Source: Parapedobacter koreensis (GTDB taxonomy: Bacteria; Bacteroidota; Bacteroidia; Sphingobacteriales; Sphingobacteriaceae). Taken from it: a stretch of 64,000 bases of DNA. The translations under genes were made by a program, and so were the position numbers. The notes below the pieces were generated by a model. That model had not been told where the DNA came from. It made no database searches and worked only from the letters and a program-made list of their open reading frames with translations. The stretch spans positions 248,001 through 312,000 of the forward strand of contig NZ_FNZR01000006.1 of the NCBI RefSeq assembly GCF_900109365.1, written 5' to 3'. Within the stretch, counting starts at the first letter, position 1. The number at the start of each line of letters is the position of its first letter. Shown piece by piece: positions 53,106 to 62,913 of the stretch.

Positions 53106-54536
53106 ATGAAAATTAAAGTATTAAGTATATATGCGATTTCCGTTGGTCTACTGATGACGGCGTGTGAGAGCATGGTGGAATTAGATCCAAAGAACAATGT
53201 GGTTGCAGGGGCCGTTTTTGGGAATTTGTCTGGGGCGCAGGCCGTGCTCAATTCGGCATACAACCGGATGATTCGATCCAATGCATCCTACGGCAGGGAC
53301 TACGTGCTTATGGGAGATGCCCTTGCTGACAATCTTTTTACCGCCACGCAGTATTCCTCCCAGCGGTGGAATACGGTCAACGTAAATAACATTGGCCAGC
53401 ACTACAACTCGTGGGAGGTCTGCTACCAAATCATCAATGACCTGAATGAAGTGATAGCGAAAGCGCCGCAAATACCCATTGTCGAGAGCGAACGGAAGAA
53501 TTTAAACAGCCTGTTGGCGCAAGCGTATACACTTCGGGCGCTGACGTATTTTGATATCGCACGCGCATACGGCTATGAGCCCAACAAAATCCCAACAACT
53601 GGCCAAGGTGCGGGATTCGACAGAAGTGCGGTAATCCGGCTTACGCCTACTACAGATGTGGAAAGTGCGCAGCCTATCCGCAGGTCTTCCATCGTAGAAA
53701 CCTACACCCAGGTGGAAAATGATCTCACTACAGCGATTGGATTGTTTGCGGATGCCACTGAGCCGACGAACTATTACATGACACTCGGTACAGCGTATGC
53801 ATTGCGGGGCCGATTGAATTTATACTGGGAACGTTGGGAAGCTGCCATCAGTGATTTTGATGATGCTTTTGCCAATTCGGATGCCGAGTTGACGGATGAT
53901 ATCGTATCTGCATTTACCTCGATTAGAAATCCGGAATCGTTTACCCAGCTTTCCGTGGATTACGCTACGCAGGCATTGGGCTCTGGTGATTCGCCTTACG
54001 GGTATACGCACCGTCCGGGTTACAATGGAATCCAGACGTTTGGTGGGCAAACACTGGCAAACGAGGTATTTGCGCTGCTTGAAGAAGGTGACGATCGCTT
54101 GGGGTTAATCTTTTTTGACGGTGGATTTAATTGGTCCAACAAATACAACGGTGCTGCCGGATTGTATGCCGACCACTTGACCATCATCCGCTACAGCGAT
54201 GTGTTGCTCATGAAAGCCGAAGCCTTGGCTCAATTGGAGCGATACGGTGAAGCGGCCGCGTTGGTGACCACCTTGCGGAGCAATCGCAACGCCTCGCTCA
54301 GCGGTATCCCCACTGGCCCAGCTATTATGAATTACATCAAGGACGAACGTCGGCGTGAGCTGCATTTTGAGGGACAGCGTTGGTTTGATTTGAAGCGGTG
54401 GGGAGAGGGAATTACCAAACCTGCACAAGCAACGGGAGCGAGCTTTATCCCATCCGATGATATCCGAATCCTCGCCCGGATACCGGTTACACAGATTACA
54501 TTGTTTCCGGAGTTACCCCAAAATCCAGGTTATTAA
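53106..54536 (+). CDS. SusD/RagB-family outer-membrane lipoprotein
   Basis: A 476-residue surface lipoprotein with signal ending LMTAC (Cys20). SusD features: ELDPKN after the linker, QAVLNSAYNRM, LRALTYFDIARAYGY, and ERRRELHFEGQRWFDLKRWG near the C-terminus. It forms the lid on the SusC barrel and binds the substrate. Confidence 0.95.
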   Translation: MKIKVLSIYAISVGLLMTACESMVELDPKNNVVAGAVFGNLSGAQAVLNSAYNRMIRSNASYGRDYVLMGDALADNLFTATQYSSQRWNTVNVNNIGQHYNSWEVCYQIINDLNEVIAKAPQIPIVESERKNLNSLLAQAYTLRALTYFDIARAYGYEPNKIPTTGQGAGFDRSAVIRLTPTTDVESAQPIRRSSIVETYTQVENDLTTAIGLFADATEPTNYYMTLGTAYALRGRLNLYWERWEAAISDFDDAFANSDAELTDDIVSAFTSIRNPESFTQLSVDYATQALGSGDSPYGYTHRPGYNGIQTFGGQTLANEVFALLEEGDDRLGLIFFDGGFNWSNKYNGAAGLYADHLTIIRYSDVLLMKAEALAQLERYGEAAALVTTLRSNRNASLSGIPTGPAIMNYIKDERRRELHFEGQRWFDLKRWGEGITKPAQATGASFIPSDDIRILARIPVTQITLFPELPQNPGY

Positions 54537-54557
54537 TTTTATGATTTGATGAACGAT

Positions 54558-55082
54558 ATGAAAAAATTACATGTTAATAGTTTGATGGGTATGCTCTTTG
54601 TGTTGCTGGCACTTGGCGGTTGCATGGAAGAGCGGGAGTTGAGATATACCGGACCTACCGTGGTCGAATTCAAAAATCACCTGTTCGGCCGTGTTGCCGG
54701 GTATCTTCCAACGGGCGTGTATCCCAACCAATCGGGAACACCAATGACTACCTTGTCCAAATACATCTCTGTTGAAACGCGGGGAAAAGATTCCGTTTTG
54801 GTTCAACTCATTGGACCACAACTGTCATCAGATTCCCAAATCGAATTCAGTATTGCCGAAAATAGCACGGCAGTGGAAGGAACGCATTTTGAATTTGAGT
54901 CGGCCGGGTCTCGCACCGTTACGCTGCCAGCAAATTCTTCGTCCACTTACATTGTCTACGACTTGATACCAGGCAGTTTGGAAACCGGTGAAACGGTGAC
55001 ATTGCGACTGAACCTGATCGGAAACGACCAGGTTGGTTTTAGTCAGAACTACAGCCAGTTTACCACTTATTTGCGACAATAG
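54558..55082 (+). CDS. Lipoprotein of the SusCD locus (DUF4843-like)
   Basis: A 174-residue lipoprotein, signal MKKLHVNSLMGMLFVLLALG then Cys22. The segment AENSTAVEGTHFEFES and the beta-rich C-terminus resemble the DUF4843/DUF1735-type immunoglobulin-like domains found next to SusD. Probably an accessory surface binding protein. ATG 54549 and TTG 54546 are alternative starts; 54558 gives the best signal peptide. Confidence 0.75.
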   Translation: MKKLHVNSLMGMLFVLLALGGCMEERELRYTGPTVVEFKNHLFGRVAGYLPTGVYPNQSGTPMTTLSKYISVETRGKDSVLVQLIGPQLSSDSQIEFSIAENSTAVEGTHFEFESAGSRTVTLPANSSSTYIVYDLIPGSLETGETVTLRLNLIGNDQVGFSQNYSQFTTYLRQ

Positions 55083-55188
55083 TCGTTAGTGACATTTCGC
55101 TTGAAATCGGTTGTTAATTGTCCAACAATTAGCAACCGATTTTGGCGTTTGGTACAACCGTATTTTTCACATGATTAACTTGATTATT

Positions 55189-55848
55189 ATGCGTCTATTT
55201 TTTACGTTATCATGTTATCTCCTTGGCTTGCCTTTCTTAAGCGGGCAGGTGGTGGAGCATGTCAACGGAACCGTTGTCACGGAGAAGCAGTATACAGACA
55301 TCCAGGGTAACCCGTACCTGTTTAACGGATGGCGAAAAGGGGAAGTGACCTTAACTGGCAATGAAAAGTTTACGGGGCTAAACCTGAAATACGACCAGGT
55401 CAATGACGAGGTGCTATACGAAGGCAAAGGAGGTAATGATTATCACTTTGCTAAGCAGGTGGTTGCATTTTCCATCGTTGCTGATGACGGTGAATCGGCA
55501 TCCTATCGTAACGGGTTTGGTGCATACGAAAAGTTAGGCAACAACGCGTTTTACCAAGTACTTTACGATGGTAAGGTGAAATTTCTGAGAAAGGAAGTCA
55601 AGACCATTGTGGAACGTATCGTATACGGTTCGGCCAATGCCAATAAACTGGTACAACGATCGGAACGCTATTTTATTAAGCTGGAAGGGAAAACATTGGC
55701 TGAGGTCAAGCGCGATCGAAAATCCCTACTTGCCTTTTTGGGACCGGAAAAATCCGGTGATTTGGGAGCCTTTATCGACCGGGAAAAGCTGAAATTCAAA
55801 TCGGACGAGGACGTCATCAAATTACTGCAGTATTTCGAGGGGATGTAG
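55189..55848 (+). CDS. Secreted protein of unknown function
   Basis: A 219-residue protein with a signal peptide (MRLFFTLSCYLLGLPFLSGQ). The mature part is beta-rich then helical (ERYFIKLEGKTLAEVKRDRK); I do not recognise a family. ATG 55171 in frame would add six residues. It is 106 bp after the SusCD lipoprotein and ends at a strong terminator, so it could belong to the same transcript. Confidence 0.7.
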   Translation: MRLFFTLSCYLLGLPFLSGQVVEHVNGTVVTEKQYTDIQGNPYLFNGWRKGEVTLTGNEKFTGLNLKYDQVNDEVLYEGKGGNDYHFAKQVVAFSIVADDGESASYRNGFGAYEKLGNNAFYQVLYDGKVKFLRKEVKTIVERIVYGSANANKLVQRSERYFIKLEGKTLAEVKRDRKSLLAFLGPEKSGDLGAFIDREKLKFKSDEDVIKLLQYFEGM

Positions 55849-55852
55849 ATGT

Positions 55853-55892
55853 AATAAGGGGGCCACTTCATTGCAGCCCCCTTTATTATTTT
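55853..55892. terminator. Bidirectional intrinsic terminator
   Basis: Stem AATAAGGGGGC / GCCCCCTTTATT with a ~12-base loop and flanking T and A runs, placed between the converging 55189 gene and S9 peptidase gene. Confidence 0.85.
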
Positions 55893-55920
55893 CACGATAT
55901 ACGTTGGACGCAATGGTCCG

Positions 55921-58416
55921 CTACCTTGTTTTCGGAATTTCCCTGTTCATTTCCACCATGTCGACGCTGTCACTAGCGGAGTTGCCCAGCAGGTGTTGGC
56001 TAAAGTAATCGCCCATCTTCCAGAAGAAGTACTCCATCATGTTGGCGTACCCATGTTGCTGGCCGGGCATCAACAGGAAATCGAATCGTTTATTCGCTTT
56101 GATAAGTGCTTCGGCCATCTGGATGGTATTGGCGGGATGGACATTGTTGTCTACATCTCCGGTAGATAATAACAGATGCCCTTTGAGGTTTCGGGCAAGC
56201 TCGCTATTTTTTGCAATACTGTAGATGAATGTGGTGTCGCCTTTTGGCGTGATTCGCTCGGTCACCCCATGGTGCCGTTCGCTCCATCGACGGTTATAAA
56301 TGTTGTTTTCATGGTTTCCTGAGCCGGAGACCGCTACCTTAAAAAAGTCAGGGTATACCAACATGGCTGCGGTAGACATAAATCCGCCGCCGGAGTGACC
56401 GGTAATACCTACGCGATTGATGTCTATAAAGGGATACCTGTCGGCAAGTTGCTCGGCAGCAGCTTTTTTATCCGCCAGCCCATAGTCCCGGAGATTGCCG
56501 TAGCCATAGGTGTGGTACCACTTAGACCGATTGGGATGCCCTCCTCTGTTGCCTATGGTGATAACGACAAAGCCAAACTGTGCCAGCCGATCTACCCGAT
56601 CCATGCTACGTCCAAAAGCCTTATTGACCGATTCGGTTTGCGGGCCTGGGTACACATACTCAATGATGGGATAACTGCGCGTGGAATCGAAGTCAAATGG
56701 TTTGTACATCACACCGTAAATGTCGGTAATCCCGTCATCGGATTTTACCTTAAAAGGTTCTGGGAATTTGTAACCGGCTTCGAATAGCCTGGAAAGATCT
56801 GCGGTTTCCAAATCCATGATTTTTTGCCCGGCACTGTTGTATAGTACCGATACCGGTGCAGTATTCACGCGTGAAAAGTTGTCTACGAAAAACTGGTTGT
56901 TTTCGTCCATGTTTGATTGATGGTCAAAATCACCGGGGTTCAACAACTTCATGCCGCTGCCGTTGAGGTTGACGCTATAAAGATGCATGTAATAGGGATC
57001 CTCGTTGGGCTCGCGTCCGTTGGCTGCAAAATAGAGTGTCCGTGTTTTTTCATCTACTCCCACAACGTTTGAACTGAAGAATTCACCCGAAGTGATTTGG
57101 TTTTTTAAATTACCTTGCCTGTCATAGAGGTAAAAATGACCCCAGCCGTCGCGTTCTGACCAAAAAACAAACTCCTCGCCATTGTTGATCAGTTCGGGCT
57201 GCTGAACGTCTTGGTAGGTATTGGAACGTTCTTCGACGAGGATATCGACCGTTCCGTCAACGCCGACAGTGCCCATGTCTATGCGCTTCATATCACGGCT
57301 GGTGCGCGCGAAATAAAAACGTTCATTGGTGCCCAGCCAGGTGGTGATCCGGATTTCGTCGTTGTTTCTTCCGAATCCAAATCCACCTTGAGACTGATTG
57401 TCAGTCCACAGGGAAAGCGTCTGGTTTTTAAACGCAGAGACATCAATGCGTCTTGGTTTTTTTGTGGCAAAATCGAAGATATATAATTCTTGTTCGGTGC
57501 TGTCGACTTCTCCGGGCATTTGATACTTATACGTTTCGAGGGTGGGTCGTTTCCCTCCGACATTATTGATCACCCACAGGGGATTGATTCCGCGATTGTC
57601 TTTTTTAGTCACCACAAAATGGCGGCCATCTGGCGACCAGATGATCCGTGCACTTCGACGTTCTTCCTTCGGATCTTTATCGCCAGTGGTTGTATTATTG
57701 GGATCGCCACCCCAAGCATAGTATTGAATGCCATCCGTGGTAATCTGATGCTCTACGATGGTACTGTCTTTTTCATTCTTTTTTGCTTTGGCGTAGTTTT
57801 CCCGATCCATCCAGTAGAGATTGTAGTTGCGGGCGAATATCACCGTATTGGTATCCGGCGAAAACGATGCCCATGAGGGGTGAGGTTTCGGTTTAAGGGA
57901 ATCTGCAAGTTCAGTAAGCTGCCGTGTAGCTAAATCGTATTCAAAATAAAATACTTTCTTTTTCAGCGAATCCGACTTGTTGGTGGTTTTGGCAAGCTCT
58001 TCCTTGGTCTTTAACGTGTCTTTCGTGCTGTTTACCTCAAAACGGATCTTTCGTTCATCTTCGGTAAACTTCAGGCCGCGCAGTTCAATGTGCTGTGCGT
58101 CAAACGGATCTTTTACGATACGGGTGAGCTGAGTCGCAAGTTGGGCATTGTCAAATAATTTCTGCTTGGTACGTGCTGCTGGGTCGACAATGTACCATTG
58201 CTGTCCGGCCGTGGTTTCATAGGAATACCAAAACCGATTGGTTTTTTCCAGCCAATTGGGATTTACCGAGGTGGAAAAGATTAGTTTGCGTAGCTTTTCC
58301 GGTGAAAATTTGGCGGCCAGTTGGTAGTTGGCACTTGGGGGCTGGGGGATCTGTTGGCAGAATCCATCTATAGATACGAAAAGTATCCATAGCATTAGGT
58401 AATTTTTTATACTCAT
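55921..58416 (-). CDS. S9 family prolyl oligopeptidase / DPP IV-like peptidase
   Basis: An 831-residue exported serine peptidase. Signal peptide MSIKNYLMLWILFVSIDGFC; beta-propeller N-terminal domain with WSPDGRHFVV and WSERDGWGHFYLYD; C-terminal alpha/beta hydrolase domain with catalytic Ser675 (GHSGGG), Asp756 (DVDNNVHP) and His788 (QQHGYAN). It removes dipeptides or cleaves after proline in the periplasm, feeding peptide catabolism. It converges on the SusCD unit, which makes a peptide substrate for that transporter possible but unproven. Confidence 0.93.
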   Translation of the reverse strand: MSIKNYLMLWILFVSIDGFCQQIPQPPSANYQLAAKFSPEKLRKLIFSTSVNPNWLEKTNRFWYSYETTAGQQWYIVDPAARTKQKLFDNAQLATQLTRIVKDPFDAQHIELRGLKFTEDERKIRFEVNSTKDTLKTKEELAKTTNKSDSLKKKVFYFEYDLATRQLTELADSLKPKPHPSWASFSPDTNTVIFARNYNLYWMDRENYAKAKKNEKDSTIVEHQITTDGIQYYAWGGDPNNTTTGDKDPKEERRSARIIWSPDGRHFVVTKKDNRGINPLWVINNVGGKRPTLETYKYQMPGEVDSTEQELYIFDFATKKPRRIDVSAFKNQTLSLWTDNQSQGGFGFGRNNDEIRITTWLGTNERFYFARTSRDMKRIDMGTVGVDGTVDILVEERSNTYQDVQQPELINNGEEFVFWSERDGWGHFYLYDRQGNLKNQITSGEFFSSNVVGVDEKTRTLYFAANGREPNEDPYYMHLYSVNLNGSGMKLLNPGDFDHQSNMDENNQFFVDNFSRVNTAPVSVLYNSAGQKIMDLETADLSRLFEAGYKFPEPFKVKSDDGITDIYGVMYKPFDFDSTRSYPIIEYVYPGPQTESVNKAFGRSMDRVDRLAQFGFVVITIGNRGGHPNRSKWYHTYGYGNLRDYGLADKKAAAEQLADRYPFIDINRVGITGHSGGGFMSTAAMLVYPDFFKVAVSGSGNHENNIYNRRWSERHHGVTERITPKGDTTFIYSIAKNSELARNLKGHLLLSTGDVDNNVHPANTIQMAEALIKANKRFDFLLMPGQQHGYANMMEYFFWKMGDYFSQHLLGNSASDSVDMVEMNREIPKTR

Positions 58417-58609
58417 AAAAATTATTTGGTTAATTATATATAAATAGTCGGTAAATTATTAGTTTTCGCGGTAATTTCGTTTAATAATTATGTAATATTC
58501 ACGTGAAGGTTGGTTATGTACTAAAATTGTGATATACGGTGCCAAAATTCGATAGAAATGGCTGGCAAAAGTTTGTGCTGTAATTGCTGATTCTTCAACA
58601 ATAACACCC

Positions 58610-58617
58610 TATTTTTG
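58610..58617 (+). promoter_or_regulatory. Candidate -7 promoter element of the LysR gene
   Basis: TATTTTTG fits TAnnTTTG exactly, about 35 bp before the start codon; the nearest TTG upstream (58584) is 23 bp away, a little long for a -33 element. Confidence 0.4.
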
Positions 58618-58618
58618 C

Positions 58619-58633
58619 ATGTCTATTCGACAT
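58619..58633. promoter_or_regulatory. Candidate LysR-type operator
   Basis: ATGTCTATTCGACAT is an interrupted palindrome containing T-N11-A, the LysR-family signature, right at the predicted start of transcription of the LysR gene. It would suit negative autoregulation. Confidence 0.5.
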
Positions 58634-58652
58634 ATTTTATTTATAACAACGC

Positions 58653-59600
58653 ATGTTATCTACAAGCCATAGGGTGTTTTTGGAAGTGGCTACCCACCTC
58701 AGTTTTTCCAAGGCAGCAAAGTCGCTGTTCATGAGCCAACCGGCTGTTAGCCGGCACATCAAGCTGTTGGAAGAGCAATATAAGTTTGCGCTGTTTGCGC
58801 GCTCGTCAACAGGCATCCAATTAACATCGGTAGGTGAAAGGGTTTACCATTACCTGGCTGAAGCACAGGAACTTCAACGGAAAATCGATTATGAAATCAG
58901 CGCATTGCAGTCAGAGCAGGCGGCAAAGGGAAACCTTTTAATTGGTGCCAGTACGACGGTATCGCTGTACATCATCCCGTCCTTGGTATCCGGTTTCTTA
59001 CAGGAGTTTAAAAAGGTATTCATCCGGGTGGTCAACCGGAATATGGAGCATGTCATCCATGCGCTGATGAATAAGGAGATAGACCTCGGCATTGTCGAAG
59101 TGGATAACAAACTCGGGGCATTCAGCTATGATTATTTTACGTCCGATCGTATCATCGTAGTCTGTTCGCCATTGAATCCGATCACACGTAAAGATGCGTT
59201 CTCATTGGATGATTTAGTGAAGGCACCCGTAGCGCTACGAGAGAACGGCTCGGGAACCCTCGCTGTGGTGCAGCGTGAACTAAGCAAAGTCGGTATATCC
59301 ATTTCGGACTTGAATACACAAGTAAGGTTGGGGGGCACCGAGGCGCTCAAGAATTACCTGTTGGCGGATCGTTGCATCGGATTTATCCCCCAAAAAGCCG
59401 TTATGCGGGAGTTGGCCAGCGGTGAACTGGTGGAACTCCCGGTCCCCGGGCTTACATTCGAGCGGGATTTTTTCTTCGTACGGCGGAAGGGTGATGATTT
59501 TGAACTGACCAAGCGATTTATCCGATTCTGCAAGCAACACACCTCAATCGATGCGCTCCCCGTTAAAACGGATCTTAATGCAATTCCTGAAGTAGGATAA
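58653..59600 (+). CDS. LysR-family transcriptional regulator
   Basis: A 315-residue regulator: winged helix at residues ~5-65 (FLEVATHLSFSKAAKSLFMS, then QPAVSRHIKLLEEQYKFALF) and a periplasmic-binding-like effector domain from ~90 (KGNLLIGASTTVSLYIIPSL). The 3' end overlaps the convergent TauE-type gene by 26 bp. Target unknown; the neighbouring exporter is a candidate, although the two are convergent rather than divergent. Confidence 0.92.
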   Translation: MLSTSHRVFLEVATHLSFSKAAKSLFMSQPAVSRHIKLLEEQYKFALFARSSTGIQLTSVGERVYHYLAEAQELQRKIDYEISALQSEQAAKGNLLIGASTTVSLYIIPSLVSGFLQEFKKVFIRVVNRNMEHVIHALMNKEIDLGIVEVDNKLGAFSYDYFTSDRIIVVCSPLNPITRKDAFSLDDLVKAPVALRENGSGTLAVVQRELSKVGISISDLNTQVRLGGTEALKNYLLADRCIGFIPQKAVMRELASGELVELPVPGLTFERDFFFVRRKGDDFELTKRFIRFCKQHTSIDALPVKTDLNAIPEVG

Positions 59601-60360
59601 AGACAGCCATGCTGATAACCAGCCATCCGAATCCTTTTTGAAGCTGCGGACCGGACACCTTGTTGGAGGCTATTAATCCCAGGGATAGCCCCAGCGTGGC
59701 CAAGGCGGTAAAGGTAAGCAGGAAGGGCCATTCGATCGCCGGGTTGGGTAAGCTGCCCAGAAAGCCGATGAAGGTATTGGTGGCTACGATGAATAGTGTA
59801 GTACCCATGGCCTTTTGCACGGAAAGGTTGCCGAGGAATATCAACGCAGGAATAATGAGGAAACCGCCGCCATTGCCTACCAAACCACCCAAGCTGCCAA
59901 TAATAATGCCTTCCAACAGGAATAGGGGCAATGTTTTTGCAAGTGGTTTTGGAGCGGCAGCATGTGTTGACGATTTTCGCCGCACCATGGAAATGCCCGC
60001 ACCAAGCATTAGCGTGGCAAACAGCAAGAGGACGCCGACAGGTTTTTCCAGGGAAAAATCGCCGATACGGACAACAGGATCGGGTATCAGGGGCAGCAAC
60101 CATTTCCGCGTCAGGTACAACGATACCACGGAAGGCATGCCGAAGACCCATACCATCGGCCAGTCGACCAACTGCGCTTTCCACTTGCTTGCCACGCCGA
60201 TAAAACTGGTGGTGCTCACCATAAACAGCGAATAGGTAGTAGCAAGCAGTGGGTTGATGTGGAAGAGGTACACAAATGATGGGATGGCGAGTAATGCGCC
60301 CCCACTTCCGGTAAGACCGATAATCAGGCCAATCACCAAGGCCGAGCTGTATGCGATCAT
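59575..60360 (-). CDS. TauE/SafE-family sulfite or anion exporter
   Basis: A 261-residue inner-membrane protein with about eight hydrophobic spans and the two family repeats (GLIIGLTGSGGALLAIPSFV near the N-terminus; GSLGGLVGNGGGFLIIPALI near the middle). The family moves sulfite, sulfoacetate or related organosulfur anions. Its 3' end overlaps the LysR gene. Confidence 0.9.
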   Translation of the reverse strand: MIAYSSALVIGLIIGLTGSGGALLAIPSFVYLFHINPLLATTYSLFMVSTTSFIGVASKWKAQLVDWPMVWVFGMPSVVSLYLTRKWLLPLIPDPVVRIGDFSLEKPVGVLLLFATLMLGAGISMVRRKSSTHAAAPKPLAKTLPLFLLEGIIIGSLGGLVGNGGGFLIIPALIFLGNLSVQKAMGTTLFIVATNTFIGFLGSLPNPAIEWPFLLTFTALATLGLSLGLIASNKVSGPQLQKGFGWLVISMAVFILLQELH

Positions 60361-60510
60361 GCAACAAAATTTGCCGCAAAGCTATAGACTGGCGGTATAT
60401 GCCGGCGTTCGAAATTTGTTATCGGCCATAAGCGGTTGTTATGGGAATGTTATGTCTTCTTTAAGTTTGTGAACGGATTGGCTATAGGAAATTGTGTAAA
60501 AAATATTTTT

Positions 60511-60556
60511 GATTTTACGAATAACTTCGTACTTTTGAAATACGAAATAAATCGTA
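60511..60556 (+). promoter_or_regulatory. Promoter and two BlaI-type operators of the BlaI/BlaR1 pair
   Basis: TACTTTTG (60530-60537) fits TAnnTTTG, with TTTTTG ending at 60511, 18 bp upstream. Two 16-bp palindromes overlap it: TACGAATAACTTCGTA (60516-60531) and TACGAAATAAATCGTA (60541-60556), centres 25 bp apart. BlaI/MecI repressors bind paired dyads of this kind over their own promoters. Confidence 0.7.
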
Positions 60557-60561
60557 TAAAA

Positions 60562-60933
60562 ATGGCACAGATAAAACCGACAGAAAGTGAACTGGAAATT
60601 TTACAGATTTTATGGGAGAAAGGAGAGTCCAGTGTACGGGATGTCCATGAAATCTTATTGAAAACTAAAGACGTAGGGTATACAACCACGTTGAAGATTA
60701 TGCAAATCATGCATGAGAAGGGATTGGTGAACAGGGATAGTTCGGCGAGGACACACATCTATACGGCTAATGTGGGTCGGGAATCAACGCAGCAGCATCT
60801 GTTGGATAAAATGATAACCCAGGTGTTTAACGGGTCGGCCGCGCGGCTGGTCATGCATGCATTGGGCAACAACAAGGCCAGTGCGGAAGAAATAGCGGAA
60901 ATTAAAAAGTATCTCGATAATTTAGAAAAGTAA
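60562..60933 (+). CDS. BlaI/MecI/CopY-family repressor
   Basis: A 123-residue repressor starting MAQIKPTESELEILQILWEK, with the winged helix (SSVRDVHEILLKTKDVGYTT, then TLKIMQIMHEKGLVNRD) and a C-terminal dimerisation helix region. ATG 60562 is chosen because the longer frame runs through the operator. The BlaR1-like gene follows after 5 bp, so the two form an operon. Confidence 0.93.
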   Translation: MAQIKPTESELEILQILWEKGESSVRDVHEILLKTKDVGYTTTLKIMQIMHEKGLVNRDSSARTHIYTANVGRESTQQHLLDKMITQVFNGSAARLVMHALGNNKASAEEIAEIKKYLDNLEK

Positions 60934-60938
60934 CCGCC

Positions 60939-62852
60939 ATGGAAAATTTTGTTCCATTGATTTTTAACGGATTGGGATGGGCGATCGTACACTCCCTATG
61001 GGTAGGAGCCATCCTTTACGGTTCCCTAATGCTGGTTTTCCAATTTGGAAATTGGCGAGCCAAGACGAAATCATTGTTGCTGGCAATAACACTGTCCGTA
61101 CTTCTGGCTTTTTTTTGCCTGACGTTTTTATACGGTTTGATAGACCGATCGTTAAGTGCATCTGCAACGATTACGGACGTCGATATCTTCCTTCTTCAAT
61201 CGTTTGATTATGAACAATCGGTAACGCTCAAAACACATATTGAACGTTATTTTCCCGTGGTCATCGCTTTTTATATCCTCGGCGTTTTTTTGCAGGCTGT
61301 ATTGGTCATCAATGGTTTTCGGAAATTGCGTATCATCCGGAAACAGGGCTTGCTGGACGTACCCGGACCGTGGAAGACACTATTGACCAGTATAAAACTG
61401 CGGTTGGGACTTCGTACACCCATTGCCTTCCACCTTTCTACGCTGGTGGATGTCCCCATGGTAGTTGGCCACTTGAAGCCCATCATCTTATTTCCCATGG
61501 CTGTTTATACCGGCATGCGCATGGAGCAGGTGGAAGCCGTGCTTATCCATGAATTGGCACACATCAAGCGGAACGATTACCTGATAAACCTCATTAAAAC
61601 GATAACGGAAACGTTGCTGTTTTTCAATCCTTTTGTCTGGCTCATCGGCAAGGCGCTGGAGATGGAAAGGGAAAACGCGTGCGACGATGTGGTGGTGGAC
61701 CTTACCGCCAAGCCCGTGTATTATGCACGGACACTCCTGTGGTTGGAGGAACAACGACAGCAACCCAGCCCCAGCTTGGCCTTGCAGGCCGTAAGCAAGA
61801 AAAAACAATTGTTACACCGGATTCAACGAATGACTAACATGAACAAAAATTATTTGAACGCCAAGCATAAACTGGCTGTCCTGACATTGATGCTCGGCTG
61901 CATCGCGTCGCTCGCTTGGGTGAAACCTTTTATAAAGGATACAGCACCAACTGAAACGGCTGAGTTACTATCTACTACCGTTGGTGAGCAGACCAGCTTT
62001 CCAGCGGATTCCGCAAAGGCAGTGACGTTTCAGGCGGTGGCAAGTGATACGGTGCCCGTGGGTAAAGAACCGTACATTACGTTCATTGGTAAAGATAGCG
62101 ATGCGCTGATCTTCGACAAATACGAAGACCTTCCTGACAGCCTAAAAGAGAAAGTAGATCACCGTCGTTACTTAGCCGACTCCCTCCGCATTATGTACAG
62201 CTCATCCGCTTGGAAAGAGAAAATGGAAAGAATGCGATTGTCAAAGGAAGAACGGGATAAAATGACCGCCCAGGTGCACCAGCATATGGATTCGTTAAAC
62301 ACGCTTTTCGAGTCAAAAGAATGGAAGGAAAAATTTAGCGCCATCGCACAAAATACGGATGTCATCCGTAGGCAAACCGATTCCATCCGCGCTTATTTTG
62401 ACTCGTCTACATGGAAGGATAAACTGAAAGCGCATGCAGATTCGCTAAGCGCATTTTTCAATTCTTCGGAGGGCAAAAAGGCAAGGGAGCGATTGAAGCA
62501 ACAGCTGGAAGAAAATAAAATTAATGCTACAGAGTGGCGGGAAATGATTATCCAGCAAGACCGGATTACGCAACGATATTTGGATTCCATTAGGACCTAC
62601 CTCAATTCGCCGGAGTGGAAAAGCAAGATGAATCAATGGAATAAAGAATCAAAGGGCAACGATACCACGCTGGTATGGCCGACGATGACTATCACTATAA
62701 AAAAACACCAAGAAGCATTAGCATCCCTTCAGCAGCAATATGCAAGCATCAATGAGGATAAAGCACGGCGGTATTATCGGGTGCTCGAACATCATCAAAA
62801 GCGATATATAGACGGTAGCATCAAACCGTGGTTTGATCTGAATAACCGATAA
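60939..62852 (+). CDS. BlaR1-type M56 membrane metallopeptidase with repeat tail
   Basis: A 637-residue sensor protease. Four spans in the first ~320 residues enclose the zinc site HELAH (204-208) with a third ligand likely at Glu245 (ENACDD). After a further span (~305-325) the C-terminal ~300 residues are not a penicillin-binding domain but a charged helical region with five related units of the form DS(L/I)-x(R/N)-x(Y/F)-S-x-W-K, starting near residues 414, 451, 481, 501 and 549. In the family, signal sensing leads to cleavage of BlaI; the signal here is unlikely to be a beta-lactam. Confidence 0.9.
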   Translation: MENFVPLIFNGLGWAIVHSLWVGAILYGSLMLVFQFGNWRAKTKSLLLAITLSVLLAFFCLTFLYGLIDRSLSASATITDVDIFLLQSFDYEQSVTLKTHIERYFPVVIAFYILGVFLQAVLVINGFRKLRIIRKQGLLDVPGPWKTLLTSIKLRLGLRTPIAFHLSTLVDVPMVVGHLKPIILFPMAVYTGMRMEQVEAVLIHELAHIKRNDYLINLIKTITETLLFFNPFVWLIGKALEMERENACDDVVVDLTAKPVYYARTLLWLEEQRQQPSPSLALQAVSKKKQLLHRIQRMTNMNKNYLNAKHKLAVLTLMLGCIASLAWVKPFIKDTAPTETAELLSTTVGEQTSFPADSAKAVTFQAVASDTVPVGKEPYITFIGKDSDALIFDKYEDLPDSLKEKVDHRRYLADSLRIMYSSSAWKEKMERMRLSKEERDKMTAQVHQHMDSLNTLFESKEWKEKFSAIAQNTDVIRRQTDSIRAYFDSSTWKDKLKAHADSLSAFFNSSEGKKARERLKQQLEENKINATEWREMIIQQDRITQRYLDSIRTYLNSPEWKSKMNQWNKESKGNDTTLVWPTMTITIKKHQEALASLQQQYASINEDKARRYYRVLEHHQKRYIDGSIKPWFDLNNR

Positions 62853-62913
62853 CTTTACGCTGCTCAAAACATGAAGTTTAGTAAAGTCTTGTCAGAATAG
62901 CCTGTTTATGAAA

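Noticed and set aside
59354-60379. A 341-codon open frame on the minus strand overlapping the LysR and TauE-type genes
   Set aside because: It lies in a different frame of two well-supported genes, has Cys/His/Arg-rich composition and no recognisable domain.
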